From: Azospirillum oryzae
Lineage (GTDB): Bacteria > Pseudomonadota > Alphaproteobacteria > Azospirillales > Azospirillaceae
Assembly: GCF_008364795.1 (NCBI RefSeq)
Contig: NZ_VTTM01000007.1
Location: forward strand, 186,001-250,000
Length of the DNA: 64,000 nt
Reading direction: 5' to 3'
The notes under the pieces are model-generated. The model ran no database searches. It was not told the DNA's origin and saw nothing but the letters and a program-made list of their open reading frames with translations. The position numbers and the translations under genes were made by a program. Within the stretch, counting starts at the first letter, position 1. The number at the start of each line of letters is the position of its first letter. This document shows positions 24,637 through 32,846 of this stretch, in pieces.

Positions 24637-26595
24637 TCACGCCGCAACCGGCTGCGGCTTCTTCACCGCGGCGGCCGGAGCCAGATCGATGACGGTCAGC
24701 GTCGTGCGGATGCGCTGCTTGGTGCCGTCCTGGAAGGCGATCGTGGTGTCCACGTCGATCTTCGGCTGGCCGGCATAGATGCTGTCGATGATGGTGCCGT
24801 ACTTCTCGCCGATGACGCCGCGGCGCACCTTGCGGGTGCGGGTCAGCTCGCCGTCGTCGGCGTCCAGCTCCTTGTAGAGCAGCAGGAACTTGGAGATGCG
24901 CTGGTACTCAGGCAACGTCTGGTTGACCCGCTCCACCTCGGCCCGCAGCAGGTCGTAGACCTCCTGCTTCGACGACAGGTCCGAATATGTGGTGAAGGCG
25001 ATGCGGTTCTTCTCCGCCCACTTCGACACGATGGGGAAGCGGATACAGATGATCGCCGACAGATACTCGCGCTTGTCGCCCAGGATCACCGCCTCGGCCA
25101 CGTACGGCGAGAACTTCAGCTTGTTCTCGATGTATTGCGGGCTGAAGCGGTCGCCGTGCGCGGTGGTGGCGATGTCCTTGATGCGGTCGATGATGACCAG
25201 ATGGCCCTTCTTGTCGAAGAAGCCGGCGTCACCCGTGTGCATCCAGCCGTCGCGCATGTCGGCGACGGTCGCCTTCTCGTTCCGGTAATAGCCGGCGAAC
25301 ATGTTGGGATGGCGCGTGACGATCTCGCCGACGCCGTTGTGGTCGGGGTCGATCACCTTCACCTCGATGCCGCCGTCGAACGGCACGCCGACCGTGTCGA
25401 AATCCACGTCGGTGCCGCGATGGACGGTGTAGGCGCCCATCGTCTCGGTCTGGCCGTAGATCTGGCGGAGCGGGACGCCCAGCGCCTGGAAGAACTTGAA
25501 GGTGTCGGGACCGAGTGCCGCGCCGCCGGTCGCCGCCGATTTCAGGTTGGTGAAGCCCAGCCGGTCGCGCAGAGCCTTGAACAGGATCGCGTCGGCCATC
25601 GCCGACCGCTGCCCCTTGGTCAGCGCCTCCAGCCCCAGCTTCATGCCGAGATCGTACATCTTCTGCTTGAAAGGCGAGGCGTCCATCATGCGGGCGCGCA
25701 CGTCGGCGGCGATCTGCTCCCACAGGCGGGGGGCGAACAGCACGAATGTCGGCCCGATCTCGCGGAAGTCGTGCATCATCGTCTCGGCTTCCTCGACGAA
25801 GTTCACGCGCATCCGCGACACCATGCCCATGCCGACGGCATAGACCTGTTCCATGATCCAGGACAGCGGCAGGACCGAGACATACTCATCCTCCGGTCCC
25901 TTCGGATCGGCGGACAGGTAGCTGGCGACATGGCGGATCAGGCGGCCGGCCGGCAGCATCGCCATCTTCGGGTTCGACGTGGTGCCCGAGGTGGTGCAGA
26001 GGATGGCGACCTCTTCCCCCTTCGTCGCGGCGACCATGCGGTCGTAGAGGTCCGGTTGCTGCGCGTGCAGCTCCTCGCCCATCCGGACCAGATCGGTGAC
26101 CGGCATCAGGCGCGGATCGTCGTATTTGCGCATGCCGCGCGGGTCGGAATAGATGATGTGCTGCAGCGTCGGCAGCCGGTCGGCGAGGTTCAGCAGCTTG
26201 TCGACCTGCTCCTCGTCCTCGGCGAACACCACCTTCACGTCGGCATAGGTGATGAGGTACGCGACCTCCTCGTCCAGCGCGTCGCGGTAGATGCCCAGGC
26301 TGTAGCCGCGCACCGCGTGGGTCGCGATCTCGCCCATCACCCAGTCGGGACGGTTGTCACCGAGAAGCCCGACGACCTCGCCCGGCACGACGCCGAGCTT
26401 GGTCATGCCCAGCGCGAAGGCGCGGACGCGGGCATGGACCTGGCTCCAGGTGAAGGTGCGCCAGATGCCGAAATCCTTCTCGCGCATGGCGATGTCGCCG
26501 CCGTGGTCGCGGGCATGCAGGGCCAGCAGCTTCGGCAAGGTGTCGTTGGCCACCAGATCAGGAAGGGCCAGATCGGGCAGATTGAGGCTCGACAT
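24637..26595 (-). CDS. AMP-dependent long-chain-type acyl-CoA synthetase
   Basis: A 652-residue acyl-CoA synthetase of the long-chain (FadD/AMP-binding) type, activating a carboxylic acid via acyl-AMP to acyl-CoA. The P-loop TTSGTTSNPKMAML is close to consensus, then YGQTETMGAYTVHRG, the DGWMHTGDAGFFDKKGHL motif and the hinge DRIKDI. The C-terminal subdomain is present, with TRTRKVRRG near the end. The ATG overlaps the livG stop (TGATG), so both are translated together. It probably activates what the importer brings in. Unlike the fused regulator nearby, it looks catalytically intact. Confidence 0.93.
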   Translation of the reverse strand: MSSLNLPDLALPDLVANDTLPKLLALHARDHGGDIAMREKDFGIWRTFTWSQVHARVRAFALGMTKLGVVPGEVVGLLGDNRPDWVMGEIATHAVRGYSLGIYRDALDEEVAYLITYADVKVVFAEDEEQVDKLLNLADRLPTLQHIIYSDPRGMRKYDDPRLMPVTDLVRMGEELHAQQPDLYDRMVAATKGEEVAILCTTSGTTSNPKMAMLPAGRLIRHVASYLSADPKGPEDEYVSVLPLSWIMEQVYAVGMGMVSRMRVNFVEEAETMMHDFREIGPTFVLFAPRLWEQIAADVRARMMDASPFKQKMYDLGMKLGLEALTKGQRSAMADAILFKALRDRLGFTNLKSAATGGAALGPDTFKFFQALGVPLRQIYGQTETMGAYTVHRGTDVDFDTVGVPFDGGIEVKVIDPDHNGVGEIVTRHPNMFAGYYRNEKATVADMRDGWMHTGDAGFFDKKGHLVIIDRIKDIATTAHGDRFSPQYIENKLKFSPYVAEAVILGDKREYLSAIICIRFPIVSKWAEKNRIAFTTYSDLSSKQEVYDLLRAEVERVNQTLPEYQRISKFLLLYKELDADDGELTRTRKVRRGVIGEKYGTIIDSIYAGQPKIDVDTTIAFQDGTKQRIRTTLTVIDLAPAAAVKKPQPVAA

Positions 26596-27476
26596 CACGC
26601 GACCTCCTTCCGGGCCGGAGGAACAGCGGCGGCGGGCGCCTCTTCCTCGTCGTCCTCGCCCAGATAGGCGCGGCGGACGCGGGGGTCGGCCAGAACCTCC
26701 TCCGGCTTGCCTTCGGCGATCTTCTTGCCGAATTCCAGCACCATCACCCGGTGCGAGATGTCCATGACCACGCCCATGTCGTGTTCGATCATGACCACCG
26801 TCATGCCGAACTCCTCGTTCAGGTCGACGATGTAGCGGGCCATGTCCTCCTTCTCTTCCAGGTTCATGCCGGCCATCGGCTCGTCCAGCAGAATCAGGTC
26901 CGGCTTCAGCGCGATGGCGCGGGCCAGTTCAACCCGCTTGCGCAGTCCGTAGGACAGCGTGCCGGCGGTGGCCTTGCGCACATGCTGGATTTCGAGGAAG
27001 TCGATGATCTCCTCCACCTCGCGGCGGTGGGACAGCTCCTCCTTCCTGGCGCCGGTCAGCCAATAGAGCGACCCGGTCAGGAAGTTGTTCTTCAGCAGGT
27101 GGTGGCGGCCGACCATGATGTTGTCGAGCACGGTCATGTGCCCGAACAGCGCCAGATTCTGGAAGGTGCGGCCGATGCCGAGCGAGGCGCGATGGTTCGG
27201 GGTCATCCCCGTTACGTCGCGGCCCTTGAAGTAGACCTTGCCGTCGGTCGGCCGGTAGCGGCCGGAAATGCAGTTGACCATGGAGGTCTTGCCGGCCCCG
27301 TTGGGACCGATGATCGAGAACAGCTCGCCCCTGCGGATGCCGAAGCTGACGTCGGTCAGCGCATGGACGCCCCCGAAGCGCAGGTTGACACCCCGAGCCT
27401 CGAAAATGGTCTCTGCCTGGGTTGTCGGCGAATTCTGGGCAGGGCCGGGGTGTGGTGCGACGGGCGCGCCTGACAT
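26595..27476 (-). CDS. livG: Liv-type ABC importer, ATPase LivG
   Basis: The second ATPase of the importer and first gene of the operon (293 residues). Walker A GPNGAGKTS, the signature region TLSYGLRKRVELARAIA, Walker B LILLDEPMAGMN and the switch histidine (IEHDMGVV) are present. A short Pro-rich N-terminal stretch precedes the core. GGAGGAGG precedes the ATG. The promoter and one palindrome of the IclR-fusion operator pair lie directly upstream, so operon expression is likely controlled from there. Confidence 0.95.
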   Translation of the reverse strand: MSGAPVAPHPGPAQNSPTTQAETIFEARGVNLRFGGVHALTDVSFGIRRGELFSIIGPNGAGKTSMVNCISGRYRPTDGKVYFKGRDVTGMTPNHRASLGIGRTFQNLALFGHMTVLDNIMVGRHHLLKNNFLTGSLYWLTGARKEELSHRREVEEIIDFLEIQHVRKATAGTLSYGLRKRVELARAIALKPDLILLDEPMAGMNLEEKEDMARYIVDLNEEFGMTVVMIEHDMGVVMDISHRVMVLEFGKKIAEGKPEEVLADPRVRRAYLGEDDEEEAPAAAVPPARKEVA

Positions 27477-27540
27477 TTCCTCCTCCGTTGCTGTTGGTAC
27501 CGCTTCTCGGGGTCACGATCCGGCTCTTGGGGGCCGGCGG

Positions 27541-27557
27541 GGTCCATATTGTGGACC
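27541..27557. promoter_or_regulatory. 17-bp palindromic operator, importer side
   Basis: GGTCCATATTGTGGACC: perfect 6-bp arms GGTCCA/TGGACC around 5 bp. It lies just downstream of the predicted livG promoter, where a bound protein would block transcription. It is 15/17 identical to the palindrome at 27657-27673. Confidence 0.7.
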
Positions 27558-27577
27558 GTTTCATGAGCAACTTCCGC

Positions 27578-27607
27578 ACTATATACCGGGCCTCCGTCTG
27601 TTTTCAA
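27578..27607 (-). promoter_or_regulatory. Predicted sigma70 promoter of the importer operon
   Basis: Reading leftwards: TTGAAA (27607-27602), then a TATATAGT box (27585-27578) with a 16-18 bp spacer. It gives a start near 27572, about 95 nt before the livG ATG and just before the first palindrome. Confidence 0.55.
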
Positions 27608-27656
27608 CACTGACATTCCGCCAATGCATGTTTTTTGTTGCGATAAGGCGCCGCAC

Positions 27657-27673
27657 GGTCCATATGATGGACC
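27657..27673. promoter_or_regulatory. 17-bp palindromic operator, fusion-gene side
   Basis: GGTCCATATGATGGACC overlaps the first two candidate start codons of the IclR-synthetase fusion gene. Its near-identity to the importer-side site suggests one regulator that also represses itself. Confidence 0.7.
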
Positions 27674-29433
27674 TCATGAACAGCCCAGCCGACATCGCCC
27701 CCTCCCCGACCGCTCCCAACGCGGCGGGCGGCACCCAGAGCCTGGAGCGCGCCATCGCCCTGCTGCGCGCGGTCGCCGACGCCGAAAGCGACGGCGCGCG
27801 GCTGGCCGACCTGATGATGGGGGTCGGGCTGTCGAAGGCGACCGCCCACCGGCTGCTGATGGCGCTGGCACGCGAGGGGCTGGTGGAGCAGGACGCCCGC
27901 AGCAAGCGCTATCACCTGGGTCCCGATCTGGTGGCGCTCGGCGATCTGGCGGCGCTGCGCCACCGCCCCCCTGCGCCTCCCCCTGCCGCCCCGCTCCCCT
28001 CCCCCGCCCTGCCCCAGCCGCCGGAGGCGGCATCTCCCCCGCCGGCGCTGCCCTCGCCGCCCGCCCTGATGGTGCGGCCGTCAGCCTTCCTGCGTGCGGA
28101 ATATCGCGGCGATTCCATCGCGCTGGCGACGCTGCTGTGCGACCGCCATGTCCGCGCCGCCGACGGCGCGCGGGCGGCGCTGCTGCATGAGAGCGTGGCC
28201 GGCCAGACGACGGAGCTGAGCTTCGCCCGGCTGGCCCGCGATTCGGCGCGTTTCGCCGCGGTGCTGGCCGGCATGGGGGTGGGGCCGGGCGACCGGGTGG
28301 CGGTGCTGCTGCCCAAGGGGCCGGAGCTGTTGATCACGGCGCTGGCAATCTGGCGGTTGGGCGGCGTCTATATGCCGCTGTTCACCACCTACACCGCTTC
28401 TGCCGTCGCCTACCGGCTGGCCGACAGCGACGCGCGCGCCATCGTCACCAACGGCTTCCTGCGTCGCAAGGTGCCGCGCGACAACACCCGGCCGGTGGTG
28501 ACGGTGGAGGGCGACGAGGCCTTCGGTCCCGACGCAGTGCCCTTCTGGTCGTCGCTGCACGAGGCAGCCCCGCTGGCCGAAGTGGCGCGCTACCGCGAGG
28601 GCGACGCCTTCGCCCTGATCTACACGTCGGAATCGGAACCGACTCCGCTCGGCGTGTCGCTGCCGGTCAAGGCGCTGTCGGGGATCGAGCAGTACATGCG
28701 CATCGGCCTCGACCTGCGCGACGACGACATCTATTGGAACATGGCCGATCCCGGCTGGGCCTATGGCGCCTATTACGGTCTGGTCGGGCCGCTGCTGCTG
28801 GGGCGGACGACGATCTTCTGCGACGGTCCCTACGACGTGCGGCAGGGCTACCGGATGCTGACCAAGTTCGGCGTGACCAACCTGACCGCGGCGCCCTCGC
28901 AGATCCGCGCGTGGCACGGCGCCGACCCCGGCGTTTCGCACCAGTTCGCCCTGCGCATCCTGTCGGTGGTGGGCGAGCCGCTGCCGCCCGACCTGATCGC
29001 CTGGGCCAACCGGACGGTGAAGGTCCCGCTGCTCGACCAGTATGGCCAGCGCGAGACCGGCATCTTCATCGTGAACCGCTACGACCCCGACGGCATCGGC
29101 CGTTACGACTCCGACGCGCCGGAAGACGGCGATGCGGTCCAGCCGCCCAGCGGCTCGCTCGGCCGGCCGATGCCGGGCTTCCGCGTCGTCATCCTCGACC
29201 CCGACGGGCGCGAGGCGCCGGTGGGCGGCGCCGGCGAGATCGCCATCGACGTCGACCATTCCCCGCTGTTCTGGTTCGAATCCTACGCCAACAACCCGGA
29301 ACGCACCGCCCGGCGCTTCCGCCACGGCCGGCGCTATTACCTGACCGGCGACCGCGCCTTCCTCGATGCCGACGGCAACATCCATTATCGCGGCCGGGCA
29401 TCCGACGCGATCCAGATGCAGCAGGGCGAATAG
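27664..29433 (+). CDS. Fusion of IclR-type DNA-binding domain and inactive acyl-CoA-synthetase-like domain
   Basis: A 589-residue protein. Residues ~25-97 are an IclR-type winged helix (QSLERAIALLRAVADA, LSKATAHRLLMALAREGLVEQ, KRYHLGPDLVALGDLA). A proline-rich linker (~98-137) replaces the start of the usual IclR effector domain. Residues ~140-589 resemble the N-terminal domain of acetyl/medium-chain acyl-CoA synthetases: LSFARLARDSARFAAVL, GDRVAVLLPKGPEL, NMADPGWAYG, YGQRETG, YLTGDRAFLDADGN. The phosphate loop reads YTSESEPTPLGV (from ~residue 320), without its glycines and lysine. The protein stops at the hinge motif (GRASDAIQ), so the C-terminal catalytic subdomain is missing. I infer a ligand-sensing transcription factor. 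Starts at 27664, 27667 and 27676 are possible. An internal ATG at 28069 has no ribosome site. Confidence 0.88.
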   Translation: MMDLMNSPADIAPSPTAPNAAGGTQSLERAIALLRAVADAESDGARLADLMMGVGLSKATAHRLLMALAREGLVEQDARSKRYHLGPDLVALGDLAALRHRPPAPPPAAPLPSPALPQPPEAASPPPALPSPPALMVRPSAFLRAEYRGDSIALATLLCDRHVRAADGARAALLHESVAGQTTELSFARLARDSARFAAVLAGMGVGPGDRVAVLLPKGPELLITALAIWRLGGVYMPLFTTYTASAVAYRLADSDARAIVTNGFLRRKVPRDNTRPVVTVEGDEAFGPDAVPFWSSLHEAAPLAEVARYREGDAFALIYTSESEPTPLGVSLPVKALSGIEQYMRIGLDLRDDDIYWNMADPGWAYGAYYGLVGPLLLGRTTIFCDGPYDVRQGYRMLTKFGVTNLTAAPSQIRAWHGADPGVSHQFALRILSVVGEPLPPDLIAWANRTVKVPLLDQYGQRETGIFIVNRYDPDGIGRYDSDAPEDGDAVQPPSGSLGRPMPGFRVVILDPDGREAPVGGAGEIAIDVDHSPLFWFESYANNPERTARRFRHGRRYYLTGDRAFLDADGNIHYRGRASDAIQMQQGE

Positions 29434-29504
29434 TCAGCGGCCCTCCTTTTCGGGTATAGATCGCCTCCAAGGATGCGGCAGCCGGGAAAGCGCGAAGGAC
29501 GGGT

Positions 29505-30062
29505 ATGGAATCCAAGACGAAGAACCGCGAATCCTGGCTGGCCGCCGCCTTCGCGGCACTGGCCGAAGGCGGCGTCGACAAGGTGCGGGTGGAGGTGCTG
29601 GCCAAGGCCCTGAAGGTGACCAAGGGCAGCTTCTATTGGCATTTCCGCGACCGCACCGACCTGATGAACGCCCTGCTGGACAGTTGGAAGACGGGCCGCA
29701 TCGCCGCCATCAAGGAACAGACCCGGCTGGACGGCCGCGAGCCGGCGCAACAGCTGCGCGACCTGCTGGCGCTCTATGGCGGCAGCAAGCCGCGGGGCAT
29801 GGCGATAGAACTGGCGGTGCGCGACTGGGCCCGTCGCGATCCCGAGGCGGAAAGCGTGATCGCCGAGGTCGACCGCGAGCGCCTGCACAGCGTCGCCGGC
29901 CTGTTCGTGGCACTGGACCTGCCCCCCGACCAGGCTTTCGCCCGCGCCTACCTGTTCTACGCCTTCGCCTTCGGCCAGGGCCTTCTCGCCCCCGGTGCAG
30001 CCGCCGACCGCGCCGAGGTGGTGCGGGCGATCTGCGCCGACGTGCTGGTGCCGGCGGCCTGA
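29505..30062 (+). CDS. TetR-family transcriptional regulator
   Basis: A 185-residue TetR repressor. The N-terminal HTH (WLAAAFAALAEGGVDKVRVEVLAKALKVTKGSFYWHFRDRTDLM) is canonical, with KGSFYWHF as the recognition-helix end; the C-terminal helices form the ligand and dimer domain. It lies 71 bp after the IclR-synthetase fusion gene on the same strand and may be cotranscribed with it. It is an alternative candidate for binding the nearby palindromes, since TetR operators also have this form. Confidence 0.93.
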   Translation: MESKTKNRESWLAAAFAALAEGGVDKVRVEVLAKALKVTKGSFYWHFRDRTDLMNALLDSWKTGRIAAIKEQTRLDGREPAQQLRDLLALYGGSKPRGMAIELAVRDWARRDPEAESVIAEVDRERLHSVAGLFVALDLPPDQAFARAYLFYAFAFGQGLLAPGAAADRAEVVRAICADVLVPAA

Positions 30063-30084
30063 CCGGGCGGGCGCTCCCGCCCGG
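30063..30084. terminator. GC hairpin between convergent genes
   Basis: CCGGGCGGG and CCCGCCCGG pair perfectly around CGCT directly after the TetR stop, before the end of the convergent gene. No T run. Confidence 0.5.
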
Positions 30085-30099
30085 CCCGGCCGGCCTCGG

Positions 30100-31071
30100 T
30101 CAGTTGCTGATCGTCGCCTTGGTGACGGCCAGGAAGCCTTCCGGGCTGTCGAAGGCGGGCAGGATCGGCGCGAAGCCCGCGCCCCGCTTGAACACCGGCA
30201 TCGGCCGGGTCAGGCCGGTCGCCACCCGCAGCTTGCCGCCGTCCTTCGCCCAGGCATCCACGGCGGCGGCCGACGTCCGCGCCGCTTCCGGCGCCATGCC
30301 GGCGCGGATCAGCGCGGTGGGGTCCAGCGGCGCCGCCTGCCGGGCCGACGGGTCCTGCTTCTGCGGAACATCGGTCGCCACGATCTCGCGCTCGCGGCGC
30401 CGGATGCCGCTGTTGTCGACCGTAACGTCGGCCTCGGCCAGGGCGAGGCGGAACAGCATGTCCATGTTCTGCGCGGCGGCGCCCATCAGCTCCAGCGGGT
30501 TGAAATTGCCGGAGGCCAGTCGGCGGGCGGTCGCCACCATCGCCGGGTCGATCCCCTCCATCCGCAGCCGCGCGCTCCAGCCGCCGGCATCCCGCACGGT
30601 GCCGCTGGTCTCCAGGGACAGCGACTGCCGCTGGTCGTCATAATCCAGCGCCAGCGAGACGTCGCCGCGCAGGCTGGTGTAGCCGAGGCTGACCATGTCG
30701 CGCAGGGCGTGGTTGTAGCGGTCGGCCCGCGCCATCGCCAGGACGGGCACGTCGGCACCGCTGGCCGACAGGCGGGCCTTGCGAATCTCGCCGTTCTGCA
30801 GGGCGATGTCGGACACGTCCACGCTGGCGGCGCGGACCAAGGCGTCGGGCGACAGGGTGACCGTCACCCCCTGCAGGCTGACCGACCCGAAGGGCGAAGC
30901 CGACAAATCGGCATAGTTGATCCGGCCGTTCAGCCCCTCACGGATCAGGAAGCCGTCGACCAGATCGCGGGCCTGGGCGGTGGCGTGCCGCTTCGCCAGG
31001 GTCCAGCCGCCGCCGACTACGACCAGGGCGCCGAGGACGAGCGCCGAGGCGACCTTGTTGCTGACTTTCAT
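30100..31071 (-). CDS. Exported or membrane-anchored protein of unknown function
   Basis: A 323-residue protein with an N-terminal hydrophobic helix (VASALVLGALVVVGGGWTLA) that could be an uncleaved anchor. The next part (INYADLSASPFGSVSLQGVTVTLSPDALVRAASVDVSDIALQNGEI) has the alternating pattern of AsmA/DUF945-type envelope proteins, but no assignment is firm. Its ATG overlaps the stop of the upstream gene (TGATG), so the two are coupled. Likely periplasmic and beta-rich. Function unknown. Confidence 0.7.
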   Translation of the reverse strand: MKVSNKVASALVLGALVVVGGGWTLAKRHATAQARDLVDGFLIREGLNGRINYADLSASPFGSVSLQGVTVTLSPDALVRAASVDVSDIALQNGEIRKARLSASGADVPVLAMARADRYNHALRDMVSLGYTSLRGDVSLALDYDDQRQSLSLETSGTVRDAGGWSARLRMEGIDPAMVATARRLASGNFNPLELMGAAAQNMDMLFRLALAEADVTVDNSGIRRREREIVATDVPQKQDPSARQAAPLDPTALIRAGMAPEAARTSAAAVDAWAKDGGKLRVATGLTRPMPVFKRGAGFAPILPAFDSPEGFLAVTKATISN

Positions 31072-32741
31072 CACGGGGCTCCCTTGGACAGGCCCGCTGC
31101 GGCGAGCTTCTGGTCGACGATGAAGACGGGATCGGCCGCATCGGCGCATTCCGCCTTGCCGCAGGCATGGACGACAGCAGCCTCCAGCTTGGCCGGCGGC
31201 AGCGCGTCGTCGCCGTCGGCGACCGACAGCGCGCCGCGGACCACGTACCAGCCGTCGGCCTTCAGCGCCGGTCCCGCCTCCGGCACGGTGACCTGCAGCT
31301 TGCCGGGCCAGCGGGTGGCGACGGCGCTGCGCCCGTCCGATCCGGCCTGGATCAGCATGGTGACGGGAACCGCCCCGCCCTGCAGCACGGCGTCGGTGCG
31401 CGCGGCGCGCAGGGTGTCCAGCCGGGCGCCATACGCGATCCCGCCGGGCTGCATCAGGTTGGCAAGGCGGGCGCCGGGCGGCAGGGAGGCCAGTATGCTG
31501 ATGTTCTGCTCGCGCTGGGCGGCCATCCGCTGGCGCTCCTGTTCGCGCTGGCGTTCCTGCTCCGCCTTGGCGGCAGCGGCCTTGCGGGCGTCCCGCTCGG
31601 CAAACAGGCCGGCGAGCGTCCGCTCGTCCAGGCGGTACAGCACGCTGGTGGCCTCGCGGTCGGCATAGATGACGGCGCTCTCCAGCTTCGCCTTGGCCGT
31701 CGCTCCGCGCCAGTTGTCGACCTTGACGCCGGCCGGGTCGATCTTCAGCGTCGCCCCGATCATCAGCGTGCGGTCGACCGACCCGTAGCGGGTGCGGCCC
31801 TCGGCGAAGGACTGGGCCGCCGACCGGTCCATCGGAATGCCGGTGATCGCGTCGAGCCCGTCGATCTCGACGGTGATGTTGTTCGGCAGCTTGGAGTCGG
31901 TGCAGCACCAGCTGGGCTGGACGGACAGCGAGGTGGACTTCTGCGTGACCGGGAACCGCTGGGTGGCGAAGTCGTAGGCCTGGAATTCGGTGCGGTAGAC
32001 GATGGTCACCCGGTCGGGATCGGCACGGCTCATCTCTGTGAACAGATCGGCCCTGGCCCGTTCCAGCAGGGGCTGGAGCTTGAATTCCTGGTAGCGGACC
32101 TGCTGGAACTCGCGGTTGAACCGATGTCCGGCCCACCAGGCCAGGGTTCCGTTGTCCTCCGCCAGCGCCGCGTTCCGGCGCAGCAGAAGCAGAAGCATGC
32201 CGGGATAGTTCCTGCCGATCTCAAGGACCGGCTGGGAAGGCGGCGTGGGCGCCAGTGCCGGAGCCGGAGCCGGAGCAAGTGCCGCGACGGAGGCCGGTGC
32301 GGGGGCAGGCGCGGGCTGGGATGCCGATTGGGGTGCCGATTGGGGCGCCGGCTGCAGCACCGGCGCGGGGGCGGCCGGGGCGGCGGCGACCACCGTCCAG
32401 TCGCTGGCCGCGGCGGCCTCGCCCCGCCAGACCACGGCGCCGCTGGCCTTCTCCACCCCGACGAGCGCGGCGCGGCCGGCGGCCGGGCATTCCTTCGACA
32501 GAACCACGGAACCGATGCGGCGCACCAGCGATGTGAAACCGTCCGTCGCGAACAACCCTCTATCTTCCGCCACCACCTTCAACGCGGCGCGGTCGGCGCA
32601 CCAGGACGGTCCGTCGGCGAAGACCTCGACCTTCAGGGCTCCGGAGAAGGCAAGGCGCCGGCCGTCTTCCGCCGCACCCGCCGCGGGGGCGAGCGAGAGC
32701 AGCAGGCCGAGCGCCAGGGGCGGAATCAAAAGCTGTTTCAC
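31071..32741 (-). CDS. Exported protein of unknown function with Pro/Ala linker (DUF4852-like)
   Basis: A ~556-residue secreted protein with a signal peptide (KQLLIPPLALGLLLSLAPAAGAAE). An N-terminal region with a cysteine pair (SWCADR and KECPA) is followed by a low-complexity Pro/Ala/Ser/Gln linker (about residues 125-165), a central domain including HRFNREFQQVRYQEFKL that I tentatively match to DUF4852, and an Arg/Glu/Gln-rich helix (EQERQREQERQRMAAQREQN). A C-terminal cysteine pair (HACGKAECA) could form a disulfide. The GTG at 32741 is preferred because GGGGA lies 7 nt upstream; an ATG six codons earlier lacks this. Function unknown. Confidence 0.7.
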   Translation of the reverse strand: MKQLLIPPLALGLLLSLAPAAGAAEDGRRLAFSGALKVEVFADGPSWCADRAALKVVAEDRGLFATDGFTSLVRRIGSVVLSKECPAAGRAALVGVEKASGAVVWRGEAAAASDWTVVAAAPAAPAPVLQPAPQSAPQSASQPAPAPAPASVAALAPAPAPALAPTPPSQPVLEIGRNYPGMLLLLLRRNAALAEDNGTLAWWAGHRFNREFQQVRYQEFKLQPLLERARADLFTEMSRADPDRVTIVYRTEFQAYDFATQRFPVTQKSTSLSVQPSWCCTDSKLPNNITVEIDGLDAITGIPMDRSAAQSFAEGRTRYGSVDRTLMIGATLKIDPAGVKVDNWRGATAKAKLESAVIYADREATSVLYRLDERTLAGLFAERDARKAAAAKAEQERQREQERQRMAAQREQNISILASLPPGARLANLMQPGGIAYGARLDTLRAARTDAVLQGGAVPVTMLIQAGSDGRSAVATRWPGKLQVTVPEAGPALKADGWYVVRGALSVADGDDALPPAKLEAAVVHACGKAECADAADPVFIVDQKLAAAGLSKGAP

Positions 32742-32846
32742 GAGACATCCCCACTGCATGTCCGTCGCCGCCCGCGAAGGGGCGGCGTCCGGGTCAGGCG
32801 TATTTCCGCGAGTTCGGGCAAGGCCGCCGTCCGGCGGGCGGACCGA

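Noticed and set aside
27955-28085. Frameshift or two separate genes instead of the IclR-synthetase fusion
   Set aside because: The frame is open throughout, the linker has normal codon bias, and the ATG at 28069 before the synthetase part has no ribosome site. An assembly error cannot be ruled out from sequence alone, but nothing suggests one.
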